Below, piece by piece: positions 34,301 to 49,300 of a DNA stretch of 64,000 bases. Source of the DNA: Anodontia alba. Lineage: Eukaryota; Mollusca; Bivalvia; Lucinida; Lucinidae. Position 1 is the stretch's first letter. Each line of letters begins with the position of its first letter. The DNA is taken from the NCBI GenBank assembly GCA_964016985.1, contig OZ024825.1, positions 2,601,501-2,665,500 of the forward strand, read 5' to 3'. The notes beneath the pieces were generated by a model. It saw nothing but the letters and a program-made list of their open reading frames with translations. It was not told where the DNA came from and did not search any database. The position numbers and the translations under genes were made by a program.

Positions 34301-37300
34301 CCTCCAGAAAGTCAGTGAGTTCAATTTCTGATTCAGCTTCAAATTTCTCTTGTATATTTGTCTGTACACCAATATCTAAATAGGCAGGATTAACCCAACT
34401 GAAGAACTCGTCATCCTGAAACAAAGTACAATTTTTATCATAAGTGGCACAATACCTTGACAAATTCTTAACTCCTACTATAAATTTCATCAAAGTAGTT
34501 CAAAACTGAATCAGCAAATGGTGCCACTAAGCTATCAACATTTATTGTGACTAACCTGGTGAATGAATAGATGGCAAAAAAAAAAAAAAAAAAAAAAAAC
34601 AACAATGGAACTTGGTTGGAAAACTGTTCGTTTGTTTTTGATTTCCCTAGGTTTTGACTGACAGGAGCTTACTTTTGATAAAGTAACCTGGTACACAAAA
34701 CACTACAGAACTCTACTAAACAGAAAAAAACTTTGTCATACGCTATTCCCACAGACTCACCTTTTACAGTCTGAGTCTATGCTGTTGGCTCACATAATAA
34801 ATATGTACATGTATAGTGTAGTTGTAACTAATGCATATTTTTTTTTTCAACCAAAAAGTATCAATGTCTTTTCTTATTTTTCCATTAAAAATACTTACCG
34901 TATTCAATTTAATTACCGCACATACCCCTATAAGCGCACAGTCAAGAAATTCCGTAGTCTTCAGATTACAGCCAGTGTACTTTTTCTTTACTTCTTTATA
35001 AAGGCATATGTTGGGGATACTCATTTGAATTGCATCGACTTGTAGATGCAATTCAAATGAGTACCCACAACATATGCCGTTATAAAGAAAATCAGAATAA
35101 AACAAAAACAAAAAAAAACCCGCATAATCATCATCAAATACATTCTTTTCTGATCTTTTTTATAGTGTATCCTTGGTAGGTAGATACATATTTTACCACA
35201 AATGAGTGTTCCAAGCAATTTTGAAATACCTAAGCGCACAGTGCGGTAATTAGGTCGAATACGGTATTAGAAGTGGTCTGATGAGGTGCTTCTGGTGAGT
35301 ACACATCACATATATTTTGTGGAGAAAGAAGAAAAATACTTATTTTCAGTATTTCGGTAATATATATTTATGCTATGTGGTAGCTGACCCTGAGCAAAAT
35401 GCAGTGATGCATATCCTGATCTGGACCTACTCTGGTCACAGAATGGCAAGTATTTAACTACAGCAAGTGCCCAGAGGCCCACAACTGCCCCCAGCCTGAG
35501 CCATTTCTTAATCATGGAAGTAGTTTAAGTCTATGTCACAGATATAAGGCAAAATCAATGGACCATAAGATATAGGTCACTGACCCATATATAGTTTACA
35601 TGGTCAATCTTTGAGTGACACTGATCAAGTATTCCAAGTACAACATTTCTCAATCAAATAGTCTTAAAGATATGAAACAAAATCCCTGGACCATAAAGTA
35701 TAGGTCACTGACCTACATATACTTGATAAAGTCAATTTGATGTGTCACACTGATCCATTACACCAAATATGATGTTAATCCATCAAGTAATCAAGAAGAT
35801 ATTAAGCATATCACTAGGTCATGACTTATATTTACCTTGAGGTCAAAGTTTCGGTCACACTGTCTCATTATCTGAAAATATGACACTCATACGTCAAATA
35901 TTGTTGGAGATATAAGACAAAATCACTAGGCCATGAAATATAGGTCACAAAGACCTACATTTAATTTGAGGTCAAATGCCATATCATATTGACCCACAAT
36001 CCCAAAGTATGATGCTCATACATCCACTGGACCATGAAATATAGGTCAAAGCCACCTACATCTACTTTGATGTCAAACACTGGATCATACTGATTCATAA
36101 TCCCAAACAAGGATGTTCATACTTCAAATAAGGCCAAATCACTGGCCCATGACCTGCATTTATTTTGAGGTCAAACTTTGGGTCATACAGAGTCATAATC
36201 CCAAAGTATGATGTACATACATTCAAGATTAAGACAAAATCACTTGACTGTGAAATATAGGTCATACTGACCTTCACTTCCACATGGGATCAGAAATTCT
36301 GATGCTGGGATCCTGGCAGTCACAGCACGCAGCTGATCAAAGAACGGGTCCTTAACCTCATCACTTAGACCACTCTGTGGGGCATACACAGACTGAAAGG
36401 TAACCACACGCTGGCCGACTATGAGTTTCACTAAAATAATTCTGTCGGAGACTCTCTGAACCTCAAAAACTTTATCTATCCACTCTTCTGCCACAAACAC
36501 TCCTACACCAGCAGTGCCTTTGTCATTTCCTGACCAGTAGAGCTGGTACCTGGTGTCCTTGCCCTTGACTGTGCGGCAGCTGCCACCACGGTATCTGATC
36601 TCCAGAATGCAGCAGACATCCACTTTCCTGCGGGATAGTGTTTCCACTACCTCGCAAACTCTTCCTCTCAGGGTGTTCACACTGAGTGTTCCCACCTTGA
36701 ATTTCCTCAGGTGCTTGCTGGATTTGCCACAATGGCCCGACCCTGCCTCCCACACCTGACAGGAGGCCAAGCCCGAGACGTTACCAACAGAATGTCTGTT
36801 GGCACCGCCTAACTCTGAACCTATTTTTCTTCTTGCCATGAAAAAATTTTTGGAACGATTGTTTTTTACGGGATCGCCTGTCCTAGCTGACATCCCAACT
36901 CAGTTCTTTTACGGCATCTGAGTATGCGCGCCATTCCCGCACTCAGGCAGTGTGCTTTGCCGTTGTCCTTATAAAGAAAGGATCGTCCGCCAAACCACAA
37001 TAGCTAGAACACCAAGCCATCAGTCTGTAGATAATTGCTGCCTAGCTCTGCCACCCAGGTTGTGGCAGCCTCATTACCCTGAAGGTGGGGAGGCAACTGT
37101 GATAGAGGGCAGCCTCACATTCCCACACTCATGTTGAGTGTCACAGCTGGATGCAGTTTTACGTCATACCCAGGACATAATGTTGGCCGTGCAGGCACTG
37201 GATACAGGGAAGTGCATGGTCGGATGGGGTATGGCAAGCTGGAACCAGATGTTGAGGGTGAGAGAATCCTAGAGTACGCCCTAGCATTTGACCTGCTTCT

Positions 37301-40300
37301 TGGGAACACATGTTTCAAGAAACGTGACAGCCATCTCATCACATACAAGTCTGGAAACATAGCCACACAGATAAACTTCATCCTTTTCCGTAGGACCATG
37401 CGCAAACTTGTCACATATGTAAAAATGATCCCTGGTGAGGAAGTAGCTCTGCAACATCAGCTTCTTGTATGTGACATGAGGATTGATGTGCCTCCAAAAT
37501 CCAAGCGCAACTTCACCCCTCGCCTCAAAGTTTGGAAGCTTAAAGACCCTCAGTCAAGCAATCATTTCCAGGAGGTCTTCAACTTGCATGTGAGCACATC
37601 TGCAGGTGTAGCTGATGGGGCCACTGAGGATATCTGGAACAACATCAAGACTGGATTGCTCAAGACAACTGAGGAGGTATGTGGCACAACTCGGCCACAC
37701 AGTTGGCATCGTGAAACCTGGTGGTGGAACGAACACGTGGAAAAGGCCATTGGTGCCAAGCGGACAGCTTTCAAGGCCTGGAAGGCTGGTAAAGGCACTA
37801 GGGCATCATACCATGCTGCCAAACGAAATGCCAGACATGCAGTGCACCATGCTCGTCAAGAAGCCGACAAGAAGGTCTACGAGAATATTGACCCCAAGTC
37901 TTCAGAAGTCTACCGCCTTGCTAACCAGTTTAGAAGAGAGAACACTGATGTTGTTGGTGACAAACCTGTGATGAATGATGCAGGAGAGATCTCAATGAGC
38001 GAAGACTCAAAGCAGAAGGCCTGGCCGGAGCACTACCAAAGGCTTCTCAATGTTAAGTTTGACTGGGACCCAGACCACCTGTCATATCAATCACCAGTGG
38101 AAGGCCCGCCCATCCCAATCACCACTGATATGATTAAGAAGGCTATCTCGCAGATGAAGGCAGGCAAAGCACCGGGCCCATCAGGCATAGTGGTGGAGAT
38201 GATAAGAGCGGCCGGTGACATGGGCGCCTCCATGATCCGTGACCTCACAGTTGCAATCATTCGTGATGGCACGGTACCCTCTGACTGGGAGCAGGGTTTC
38301 ATTGTCTGCCTCTACAAGGGAAAAGGGGATGCATTGGAAAGGGGCAACTACCGCGGTCTCAAGCTGACAGAGCAGGTTATGAAAATCCTGGAGAGGATTG
38401 TGGACGGCCTCATCAGACAGTTGGTGTCAATCGACGATTCCCAGTTTGGCTTCGTCCCAGGCAGAGGCACTACAGATGCAATCTTTGTTGTCAGGCAGCT
38501 GCAAGAGAAGTATCTAGCTGCCAATAAGAGACTCTACATGGCTTTCGTAGACCTGGAGAAGGCGTTTGATCAAGTGCCTCGGAAGGTCATCTGGTGGGCG
38601 CTGAGAAAACTTGGTGTGGAGGAGTGGATTGTGCGACTGGTGCAGGGGATGTATGCAAATGCACGGAGCCGTGTCCGTGTTAGTGAGGGGTACAGTGAAG
38701 AGTTTGAAGTGAAGGTTGGTGTTCACCAAGGATCAGTACTCAGCCCACTGCTCTTCATCATTGTGCTTGAAGCCTTATCACGAGAGTTCCGCTCTGGGGT
38801 CCCCTGGGAGGACCTCTATGCCGATGACCTTGTTATCATCGCTGAATCACTTGAGGAATGTGTCAGGAGGCTCTTGACTTGGAAAGAAGCAATGGAGAAG
38901 AAAGGACTGAGAGTAAATGCAGGAAAGACAAAGATCATGATCTGCGGTACAGGACTGGACCTCCTGCAGAGTTCAGGCGAGTTTCCATGCGCTGTCTGTC
39001 ACTGGAGTGGGCAGCAACAGCATCTTCTGCAATGGCTGCAAGCACTGGGTGCACAAGAAATGCAGTGGGCTCAAGCGCTTGAAAAAGGACCTTGACTATA
39101 GATGTACACGGTGCCAGGGAACTGCACGCCCCTTGGATGGCAGACCACCAGGTCCAATGATCTACTTGTGCGGCTTGGCATTGAGGATCTGGACCTCATT
39201 CTGAAGGAGAGAAGACTTCGATGGTATGGACATGTGGAACGCTCCAGTGGTGCAATCAAGACAGCCTTTGACATACAGGTTGATGGAAAGCATGGGCCTG
39301 GGAGGCCCAAAATGACATGGAAGCAGCTGACAGAGAGGGATTGCAGAGAGTGGAAGCTCTCGGCTATCAACCCTCATGATAGACATACCTGGAGATCTGG
39401 TGTGAGATCTGCCATGCGTGCAGCAAGCCAGCTATCTGGAAGGGGGCCCACTGATGTGGATGTTGCCCCTGTACCTGCATGTTAATCAAAAATCCGATTA
39501 TATAATATATATATATTTCATGACCCACAAGTCCATGTCACAAGGCAGAGCCATGTCTGACCAACTAACTGCAAAAGTTGTTTCCAAGTTGAAGTTAAAA
39601 TAGATTCCTAAAAAAAAAACTCTTAAGCTTGCTAAAATTGCTCTGTGACTTTGATCTTGAGGCCACCATCAGGGGTGGGAATAGTGGTGAATGAAACTTT
39701 AGACCAATACTGATCTATCATCAAACCCAATATAAACCACATCCATCATATGGCTTGGAAAATATAAGTTCTTAGAAACTCTAATGCAAAACTTTGACGT
39801 AGATGTTAACTAACAGATGGACGAACTTACAAACAAATGAACTAACAGACAAACGGAGACGAAAACTAGATACCCTTAGCATACTTCTTATGCCAGAGGT
39901 ATAGTTAACAACTTTTTCAAGAATGTAAGAGTGACAATGAAAGGCTCTGAGCAAGAAGCAGTCTTCTGTCTCCAGTAGGATTTGAACCTGGGACACAATA
40001 TAATCAAAAATCAGAAGTGCAAACCCCTTGTACATTTTGAGGTTGTACTCTACTCTCACATATACCAAAATAGCAATTTATCTTTCACATAATTTACCTC
40101 TATAGCTTGATATGGATGAAGGTCTCTTGGCTTCTCCAGATAAGGTGATGGCCTCTTTATTGGTGGTCCATGGAACCACCCAGTCACTGATAGCCGTATC
40201 TTATCCTCAGACAGCACCTCTGCAACCTACATGAAACAAAAAAAATGAGCAATCAGTGTTAAGAATTCTAAATATTGCCATTTACAAACAGTGAAGAATG

Positions 40301-43300
40301 ACATCAGACATCACCAAATGTGGTAAATGATCGGGTGTAGATTGTTTGCCATGACATTGGCAATTTACAAATATAAATATCAGTAAAGCCAGTTTCTATA
40401 TAACACTCCTATAGATAAATACTGGATCCTTTTGAGTTGCACGACAGAAAAGTTCACTGAAAATATCTGGAAATTAATGGGGAGTAAATTCTTTCCTATT
40501 TAGTATAGACACCCATTTCAGAAGGGTGGCAAAACAAGCTTGGCAGAGTTTCACCCCCACTTATCCCTTCTCATGCTGAATAAATTAAGATGCCACGCCC
40601 ACTTCTAATCTCCAGCCAATCAGATTACTTGATCCGGGTTTTTGATAGAAATTCACATATTAAATTACAAATAGTGCAGATCCAGATCTGTTGGCTTCTT
40701 TAGAAGCCAACTGATCTGGACATACACTGTTTGCTAAGGGCATGTCGTGTTCAGCAAGAGAAGGGTTAAATTGTTTCCTTTCCACTTTAAGTGTCTCCCA
40801 TTGGAGACTATCCGAATAGAATAAAAAAAACTCCTTTTTTTAGGGAAAATTAAGAAACCTGTGACTCATTTGAGAGTTGCTGATTTTGACAAGAACATGC
40901 TGATAGTTAAGATAAACAGAGAAAAACAAACCTGATGGTAAGATCCAGGAGACACTTCGAAAAACACCAAACTATTCCTAGTAGGTACTACCGACTTCAC
41001 AATATCTGCAGGCTGCATATTTTCTGGAAATAAAATAAAATAATATGAATTCTAATAGGTACTACTGCTACCTATATCTGTGCATTCATTATTATCACTT
41101 GCTTCATATGTAGGGTAGCCAAACTCAATCACAAGCAAAATTTCCTCTTTTTACTGACCAAAGTCTACTTTAACCTGATCAAAATAATGATATTTCATGG
41201 CCTCTTCTCCAATCTCAAAAAAAAAAAATGTTGCCCTTATGAGCTTTGTGTCAGAATTGCAATAACATTCAAATGATTTGTGAAACTACAGACATTCTAA
41301 AAATGTGCTGTTTGATACACAAGTCTAGTAAAAAGTAATATTAGACTCAGCTGCCAGGTAAACAGCTTCTTATTATTAGCCCAGCCACTGTATCAATACC
41401 CTCTCTTCTTTTTGAACTGGCAACTGTGCCAATAGCCTCTACCTAGAGATATTTCATTGACTCGCTGTGACAAACCATGAAAATGCTTGCATAAGCACCA
41501 AAACACAAAGCATATATGTAACCACTACATTTTGGTTACATCTATCATCGGTTACACAAATTCCATTTGATGCAGATATAAATATACATATGCAACTGTC
41601 TTATGATACAACAATTACAACTGATGAGAGTGAAAGTGCAAAAGTGTAAAACTTTGATTTTCTTTTTTTCTTAGTTACTCTAGAGCAGTAATACTTTTCA
41701 TTGTAATGCTATTTTAGATATTATGTTGTCAAGCCATGACGCCCAAATATTTACTTCTCGATGAGTTCTGTATATTCCTAGCTCCAGAAAAGGTGATAAT
41801 TTTGTAATATTGCACAAAAACAAAACTATGGAGTACTAATCTGAATTGCCTTGTCAACGCGATTCCAGAGATTACATGCAGGGTATGTTTTAGTTCAACA
41901 ATAACAAAGGGTGTCTTCTGAATTCTCTCCATACCTTATAGGAGGGGTGTTCCAAAAGTATTGTTTATTCTGTGGTTGCTCCATATCTTCATGCAACTTG
42001 AAACAAATCAATATATACACATGCACTTTCACTCTCATCAGTTTTCCTTATTTTACAAGTATCTAAAGACACCATCTTATATAGTCCCAAAGTTTTGAAT
42101 CTTTATGCAACAAATACTCTTCTTTAAAAAGTCCTTTCTATACATGATATTTACACTAAGTATTCAGACAGACAGACCTGAGCAAACAGTGTAGACCCAG
42201 ATCAAATGCTGCAAGTACAACATCTGACCAGTGTCTACATTTGTTACTTATGCAGCAGTTTTTACACACATGAACAAGTAGACTTGTTCAAATTTTAGGA
42301 TAAGTATGGTAAGGAGATAAGGTGAACACTAAGGGTAAATTGGCCTGCCTCTGTGGCTTAGCTGGATGCGTTCGACTGGTGATCAGGATGTCACCGGTTC
42401 CATCCCCGCCAGGTCTGACAAAATTTTGTCATAGAGACTGATCATGAAATATTTTCTATGGTCATTCTCTCCCTTCTGCTGATTCAAGAAGGGCATTTTT
42501 CAGTTTCTGGCAAAGGAATGTGCTCAAATACTGGTTAACAGCTTAGAGGATTAAGCTTGCCCAGGAAAAGTGTCGTCAGGTAAACCAACCTGCATGACAT
42601 GACCTTAACAGCATTGAATGGGCTGTTAAACTCCAACCCAACCAATTTATTTAGGGTAAATGCAGACAAAAACAACCCAATACCATCAACATTATAGAGA
42701 TCCAGTGTTCCACCTTCTTGTTCAGTCCACGCATTTACAAGATAAAATATGTAAGCTATTCTACGCCCTTCCAACTCATCGTCATGACAAAGTAAAGTAT
42801 CTGAAAATAATGGAAAATATATTTTTAACTCTTTGCTCAATGAAGACCAATTAAGCAGATGACAAATGAGTCATATTTTTCTTTGTTTGCTTTGTTTTGT
42901 CCAAGAAAATAGGGTTTAAAGAGAAGGGATACAACTGTCAAAATTATTTTTCCCCTTCTGGAAAAAGGGTCTTTAGGACAAAAGCATTTGCTCCCCTTTC
43001 AGAAGGAGTCTACTCTAAAAGGAAAGACTTTGCTCCCAAATGGGAGCAAATCCTTTCCTTTCAGAATAGACCACTTTCAGAAGGGGATTGGAGTTCAGAA
43101 AAGCAAACAGGAAATCATAAATGTTGTCTCCCTTGTAAAACATGGCAGAAAATTTACCAAGTATTTCAAGTACATGTACCCCTAACATTTCATGTTAATT
43201 CTCTCTGCAGCTCGAGATAAGGTGAATTTTTTTTGTTACTGTTGCACCAAAACATGTCTTGTGGTACCAGTTGAAAATGCATTCCCAATGTGATTCCAAC

Positions 43301-46300
43301 AGTACCCACAAGACATGCATAACTCTAGAGAAGGCATTTTTTCAAAGGAAAAGTATTGATATTTTTCTTATTTCTCCATAATAACATATGTTGTGGTGCT
43401 CATTAGAAGCGCCTCACTGAGGCACTTCTAATGAGTACCCATAACATATTTTTTCGTGGAGAAATAAAAAAAATATTATTTGGATGACCTTCTTAACTAG
43501 AGCTATGGGCATGTTTGGTACAAATTTTCTTCTGCATACACCATTTATCTGGAATATTTGGATCTAATGTCCTGATCAGTCAGTACTTCTACTATATTTT
43601 TCTATTAGTTTTTTAATACTTAGCATGCTGGAATAAGTTCAAGGATCAGGCCGCAAGACATTGTCACCACCAGGTCAAATGAGCTACTTGTGCAGCTTGG
43701 CATTGAGGATCTGGACATCATTCTGAAGGAGAAGACTCTGATGGTATGGACATGTGGAACGCTCCAAAAGTGCAGTCAAGACAGCCTTTGACATACATGT
43801 TGATGGAAAGCATGGGCCTGGGAAGCCCAAGATGACATGGAAACAGCTAACAGAGAGGGATTGCAGAGAGTGGAAGCTCTCGGCCATCAACCCTCATACC
43901 TGGAGATTTGGTGTGAGATCTGCCATGCGTGCAGCAAGACAGCTATCTGAAAGGGGGCCCACTGGTGTGGATGTTGCCCCTGTACCTGCACATCAATCCA
44001 AAATCCGATTATGATGATGATGCTGGGTAAATTTTCAGCAGATGACATTTTGGAATATTCTTCTGATTTTTTCCAGAAAGTAGGCTTTGATATTTCATGC
44101 AACTGTCTCCAAAATGACTTATTAAGGAGGAGTCTTTAATTTTTTTTTAGTACTTTTATTAATGAAACATCAATTGTAGTTGGTCATTTTGTATTGTTAT
44201 GCAGATGTGCGCTCTGATCAGGGCCTTCTCTGACTGCTAACGGAATCATTGGATACTACAGAAAGTATGAATGGAGAACAAATGTACAAATGATACTTTG
44301 CACATGTGCAGTGTGATCTAAATCTGCACATTTTGCTCATTTTTGAAGGACATTTTCGCTTGACACGGCCCACATGATTTTGAGAAATACCCACCTGTAT
44401 GTTGATACTGGGCACAGAACATATCTACAGTGTCATTCAGAGGTATACCAGTCACTTCAATCAGCCAATCTCGAAGTGTCTTACAGATCACATTCCTGAA
44501 GTAAAGGAAAGAAAATACCTACAGTGTCATTCAACAGTATACCAATCACTTCAATCAGCCAGTCTCGAATTGGCTTACAGATCACATTCCTGAAGTAAAG
44601 CACAGAACATATCTACAGTGTCATTCAAGGGCATTCAGTCACTTCAAACAGCCAATCTGGAAATGTCTTACAGATCACATTCCTGAAGTAAAGGAAAGAA
44701 AATATCTACAGTGTCATTCAAGGGCATACCAGTCACTTCCATCAGCCAATCTGGAAGTTTCTTACAGATCACATTCCTGAAGGAAAGCACAGAAAATATC
44801 TGCAGTGTCATTCAAGGGTATACTAGTCACTTCAGTCAGCCAGTCTCGAAGCAGCTTACAGGCTTGCCTTTAAAGTTAAAGACAATGGATGCGATCTCTT
44901 GGGGGAGGAAACAACCTCAAAATTGTTTTGCCTCCAAGGAGCAAATTCTTCTCTTTTAGAGCAGATCCCTTTTCAGAAGGGGACTGGTATGCAGGAAAAC
45001 AAACAGGAAGCCATAAAAGTTGTCTCTTTTGTAAAAAGAATGGCATAAAATCTACCAAGAGTATCCAATTCCCTCATCTGAATGAGCATGCATAAGCAAA
45101 ACCACCAGTCTAAGCCTAAATAAAAATGCATACCAGCACTGAGAACAGCCATACTCTAGACAAGGTACCTTTTCATTCAGACAAAACATTACTGACACTT
45201 TCCTTATTTCTCTTCAAAAACATATTCATTAAAACTGCCTCAGTAACGCAATTCTAATTAGTATCAACAATGTATTGTCCTGTCATGTATTTTGACGCAC
45301 ATCTAATTTGACGCGCTTACATGTTTCTTCCTATTCTTGGACTTGTAGAAACTTTTTTGTAATGCCTCATCGTTTTTGGGGTCACATTCAGGTGTTTAAG
45401 TAGAAATTCTAGGATCTTCTTGGAAAATTACAACCATGTAACCTTGAATGGTCAACATTTTGAAAGAAATATTTAAAGCACTTTTTTCCTTTGTATTGAA
45501 GCTCAAAACTTTAAAGATGCATCAGCTACATCTGATTCAAACATGCTTGTCTGTTACAGTGTCACCTGATGCATTTATTCACAAGTATGGTATATGGTTT
45601 AAATGCTATTGCATACACAATATTACTTTTCAAAAAAATGTAAGGTCTTATATAAAAATATTTTGCAACTGGAAAAAGAGAAATTCATAAAGTAATTTTC
45701 TGTGTGTTTGTTTGATGCCAAGCATAAATGATTTGAAGAAAAATATTTTTGCTGACAATAAATAATCTATTTAGAACATATTTTATTAAGACATGTAGCG
45801 AATTTGTACAGCAAGCAGGAGAAACAAGCATTTCAGCTGCCCTACCCCTTAAAACTGAGACATAAAATGGTGGCAATTCGCAAAATGAGGTCAGATTTTT
45901 AAAATATATACAGTTGTCATTCAACAGTGATTTTTGTCATTTTATTTTGTTCTAACAGACAAATGATGCTCCCTGAAAGTGGTCCTGGTTTTATTGTAAA
46001 ACTTTATATTTCTATCTTGCAAGAAAAATAGCAGCCTATTAGATACGTCATTTCATATGAGTGTAAACCAAAATGACAATCACCATGGTGGTCCTATTTC
46101 ACTTGGAATTTTTATGAAGGCAGTTGATGCAAACTTATTTTAATGATATTAAATAATGTTCTTGAAGTCCATAATTGTCTTACACAAAACAAATGTACTG
46201 GGAGTTGTCTGTGAAATTAATGACATGTCAAATAATGCTTAAGTGTGTCAAAACCCATGAGTCTAGGCTATGTTTGTATCCTAGCTCCAGATAAGGCATT

Positions 46301-49300
46301 TTCTTCAACAGGAAGTATTGATAATTTTCTTATTTCTCCATGAAAACATATGTTCTGAGTGCTCATTTAGAAGCACCTTCCGAGGTGTTTCTAATGAATT
46401 TTTTGTGGAGAAATAAGAAAAATATTATTGGGATACCCCCTCTTATCTGGCGCTATAAAAAATACAAACATTCATCTGGACATTTTTATCTCAAGTTATA
46501 TCAGCAGATTGGATTCTGCACTTTTCGTGTTGAGGTTTTATGGCCCAATAAACCCAATGGGGTCATGTCGAGAAGGGCCATTCAGTTTACCTAAACCCTT
46601 AATCCTTAAAGCACCAATCACAACTGCAGCAGATGACATTTTTTTTTTTATTATTATTATTTCTCAGGGAAAACAAGTCTTGATATTTCATGTGAATTGT
46701 CTGCTTGGAAGATAATTGACATTTCCTGCTAATGATTCGCATGAAAAGCCAGGCATTCTTTCTCTTTAAAAAACAGAAGAAAGAAAATGTTATTTGCTGC
46801 AGTTATGATTAGTACTTTTTTAAATTTAAGACTAAGCGTACCTGAAAGCTGTAATGTTTGGAGCATCAGATGTCTTTAAGTCTTCCTTTGTCTGTTCAAG
46901 TAATGAAAAAAAAAAAAGATATAGCTTTTATTACTGAAACAGACTGATGTTAAAATACACAGTAACAAGAAAAGATACCCAGCAATTTTTAGACATATCT
47001 ACAAGTAGAAAAGTGGACAAATTTATGGGTTTGGTAAGGAATTAAGATGTTTGAATACTTACGGTGTACTCACTCAAACTGCCTCACTGAGATTCTAATG
47101 AGTAATCACATGTTTAATGCAGAAATAACAATAATAATCCTAACTTATCACCTCAGTTATCAACTTATAGGGAACTGTGGAAAAATGAAGGACTAGATCA
47201 GCCTGGATATCTGCTGTTCGCCCTGGCTTTAAATATCTGCGTAGAGAAAATCTCGATCATAGCTCCAAATAGGACATTTTTCAACCCAAATGTATTGGCA
47301 TTTTACCTATTTCTCAAAAAAAAAGGACACCAGGTACAAGCTCTACTGGTCAGGAAACAACAAAGGCTCTGCTGGTGTAGGAGTGTTTGTGGCAGAAAAG
47401 TGGATAGATAAAGTTTTTGAGGTTCAGAGAGTCTCTGACAGAATCATCTTAGTGAAACTCATAGTCGGCCAGGGTTTGGTTACCTTCCTGTCTGTGTATG
47501 CCCAACAGAGTGGTCTAACTGATGAGGTTAAGGACCTGTTCTTTGATCAGCTGCATGCTGTGACTGCCAGGATCCCAGCATCAGAATTTTTGATCCCATG
47601 TGGAGATTGGAATGGCCATGTAGGCCATGCAGGCACTGGATACAGGGAAGTGCATGGTGGGATGGGGTATGGCAGGATGGAACCAGATGTTGAGAGTGAG
47701 AGAATCCTAAAGTACGCCCCAGCATTTGACCTGCTTCTTGGGAACACATGTTTCAAGAAACGTGACAGCCATCTCATCAAATACAAGTCGGGAAACATAG
47801 CCACGCAGATAGCCTTCATCCTTTTCCGTAGGACCAAACTTGTCACAGATGTAAAAATGATCCCTGGCGAGGAAGTAGCTCTGCAACATCAGCTTCTTGT
47901 ATGCGATATGAGGATTGATGTGCCACCAAAATCCAAGCGCAAGTTCACCCCTCGCCTCAAAGTTTGGAAGCTTAAAGACCCTCAGACAAGCAATCATTTC
48001 CAGGAGGTCTTCAACTTGCATGTGAGCACATCTGCAGGTGTAGCTGATGGGGCCACTAAGGATATCTGGAACACCATTAAGACTGGACTGCTCAAGACAA
48101 CTGAGAAGGTGTGTGGCACAACTCGGCCACACCGTTGGCGTCGTGAAACCTGGTGGTGGAATGAACACGTGGAAAAGGCCATTGCTGTCAAGCGGAAAGC
48201 TTTCAAAGTCTGGAAGGCTGGTAAAGGCACTAGGGCATCATACGATGCAGCCAAACAAAATGCCAGACATGCAGTGCTCCATGCTCCTCAAGAAGCCAAC
48301 AAGAAGGTCTACGAGAATATTGACCTCTAGTCTTCAGAAGTCTACCGCCTTGCTAATCAGTTAAGAAGAGAGAACACTGATGTTGTTGGTGACAAACCTG
48401 TGAAGAATGATGCAGGAGAGATGTCAATGAGTGAAGACTCAAAGCAGAAGGCTTGGCTAGAGCACTACCAAAGGCTTCTCAACGTTGAGTTTGACTCGGA
48501 CCCAGACCACCTGTCTTATCAACCACCAGTGGAAGGCACGCCCATCCCAATCACCATTAATATGGTTAAGAAGGCTATCTCACAGATGAAGGCAGGCAAA
48601 GCACCGGGCCCATCAGGCATAGTGGTGGCGATGATACGAGCAGCCGGTGGCATGGGCGCCTCCGTGATCCATGACCTCGCAGCTGCAATCATTCGTGATG
48701 GCAAGGTACCCTATGACTGGGAGCAGAGTTTCATTGTCTGCCTCTACAAGGGAAAGGGAAATGCACTGGAAAAGGGTAACTACCGCGGTCTGAAGCTGAC
48801 AGAGCAGGTTTGAACATCCTGGAGAGGATTGTGGATGACCTCATCAGACAGTTGGTGTCAATCGACGATTCCCAGTTTGGCTTCGTCCCAGGCAGAGGCA
48901 CTACAGATGCAATCTTTGTTGTCAGGCAGCTGCAAGAGAAGTATCTAGCTGCCAACATGAGACTCTACATGGCTTTCGTAGACCTGGAGAAGGCGTTTGA
49001 TCAAGTACTTCGGACGGTCATCTGGTGGGCGCTGAGAAAACTTGGTGTGGAGGGGTGGATTGTGCGACTGGTGCAGGGGATGTATGCAAATGCGTGGAGC
49101 CATGTCCATGTTGGTGAGGGCTACAGTGAAGAGTTTGAAGTGAAGGTTGCTGTTCACCAAGGATCAGTACTCAGCCCACTGCTCTTCATCATTGTGCTTG
49201 AAGCTTTATCACGAGAGTTGCGCTCTGGGGTCCCCTGGGAAGACCTCTATGCTGATGACCTAGTTATCATCGCTGAATCGCTTGAGGAATGTGTCAGGAG

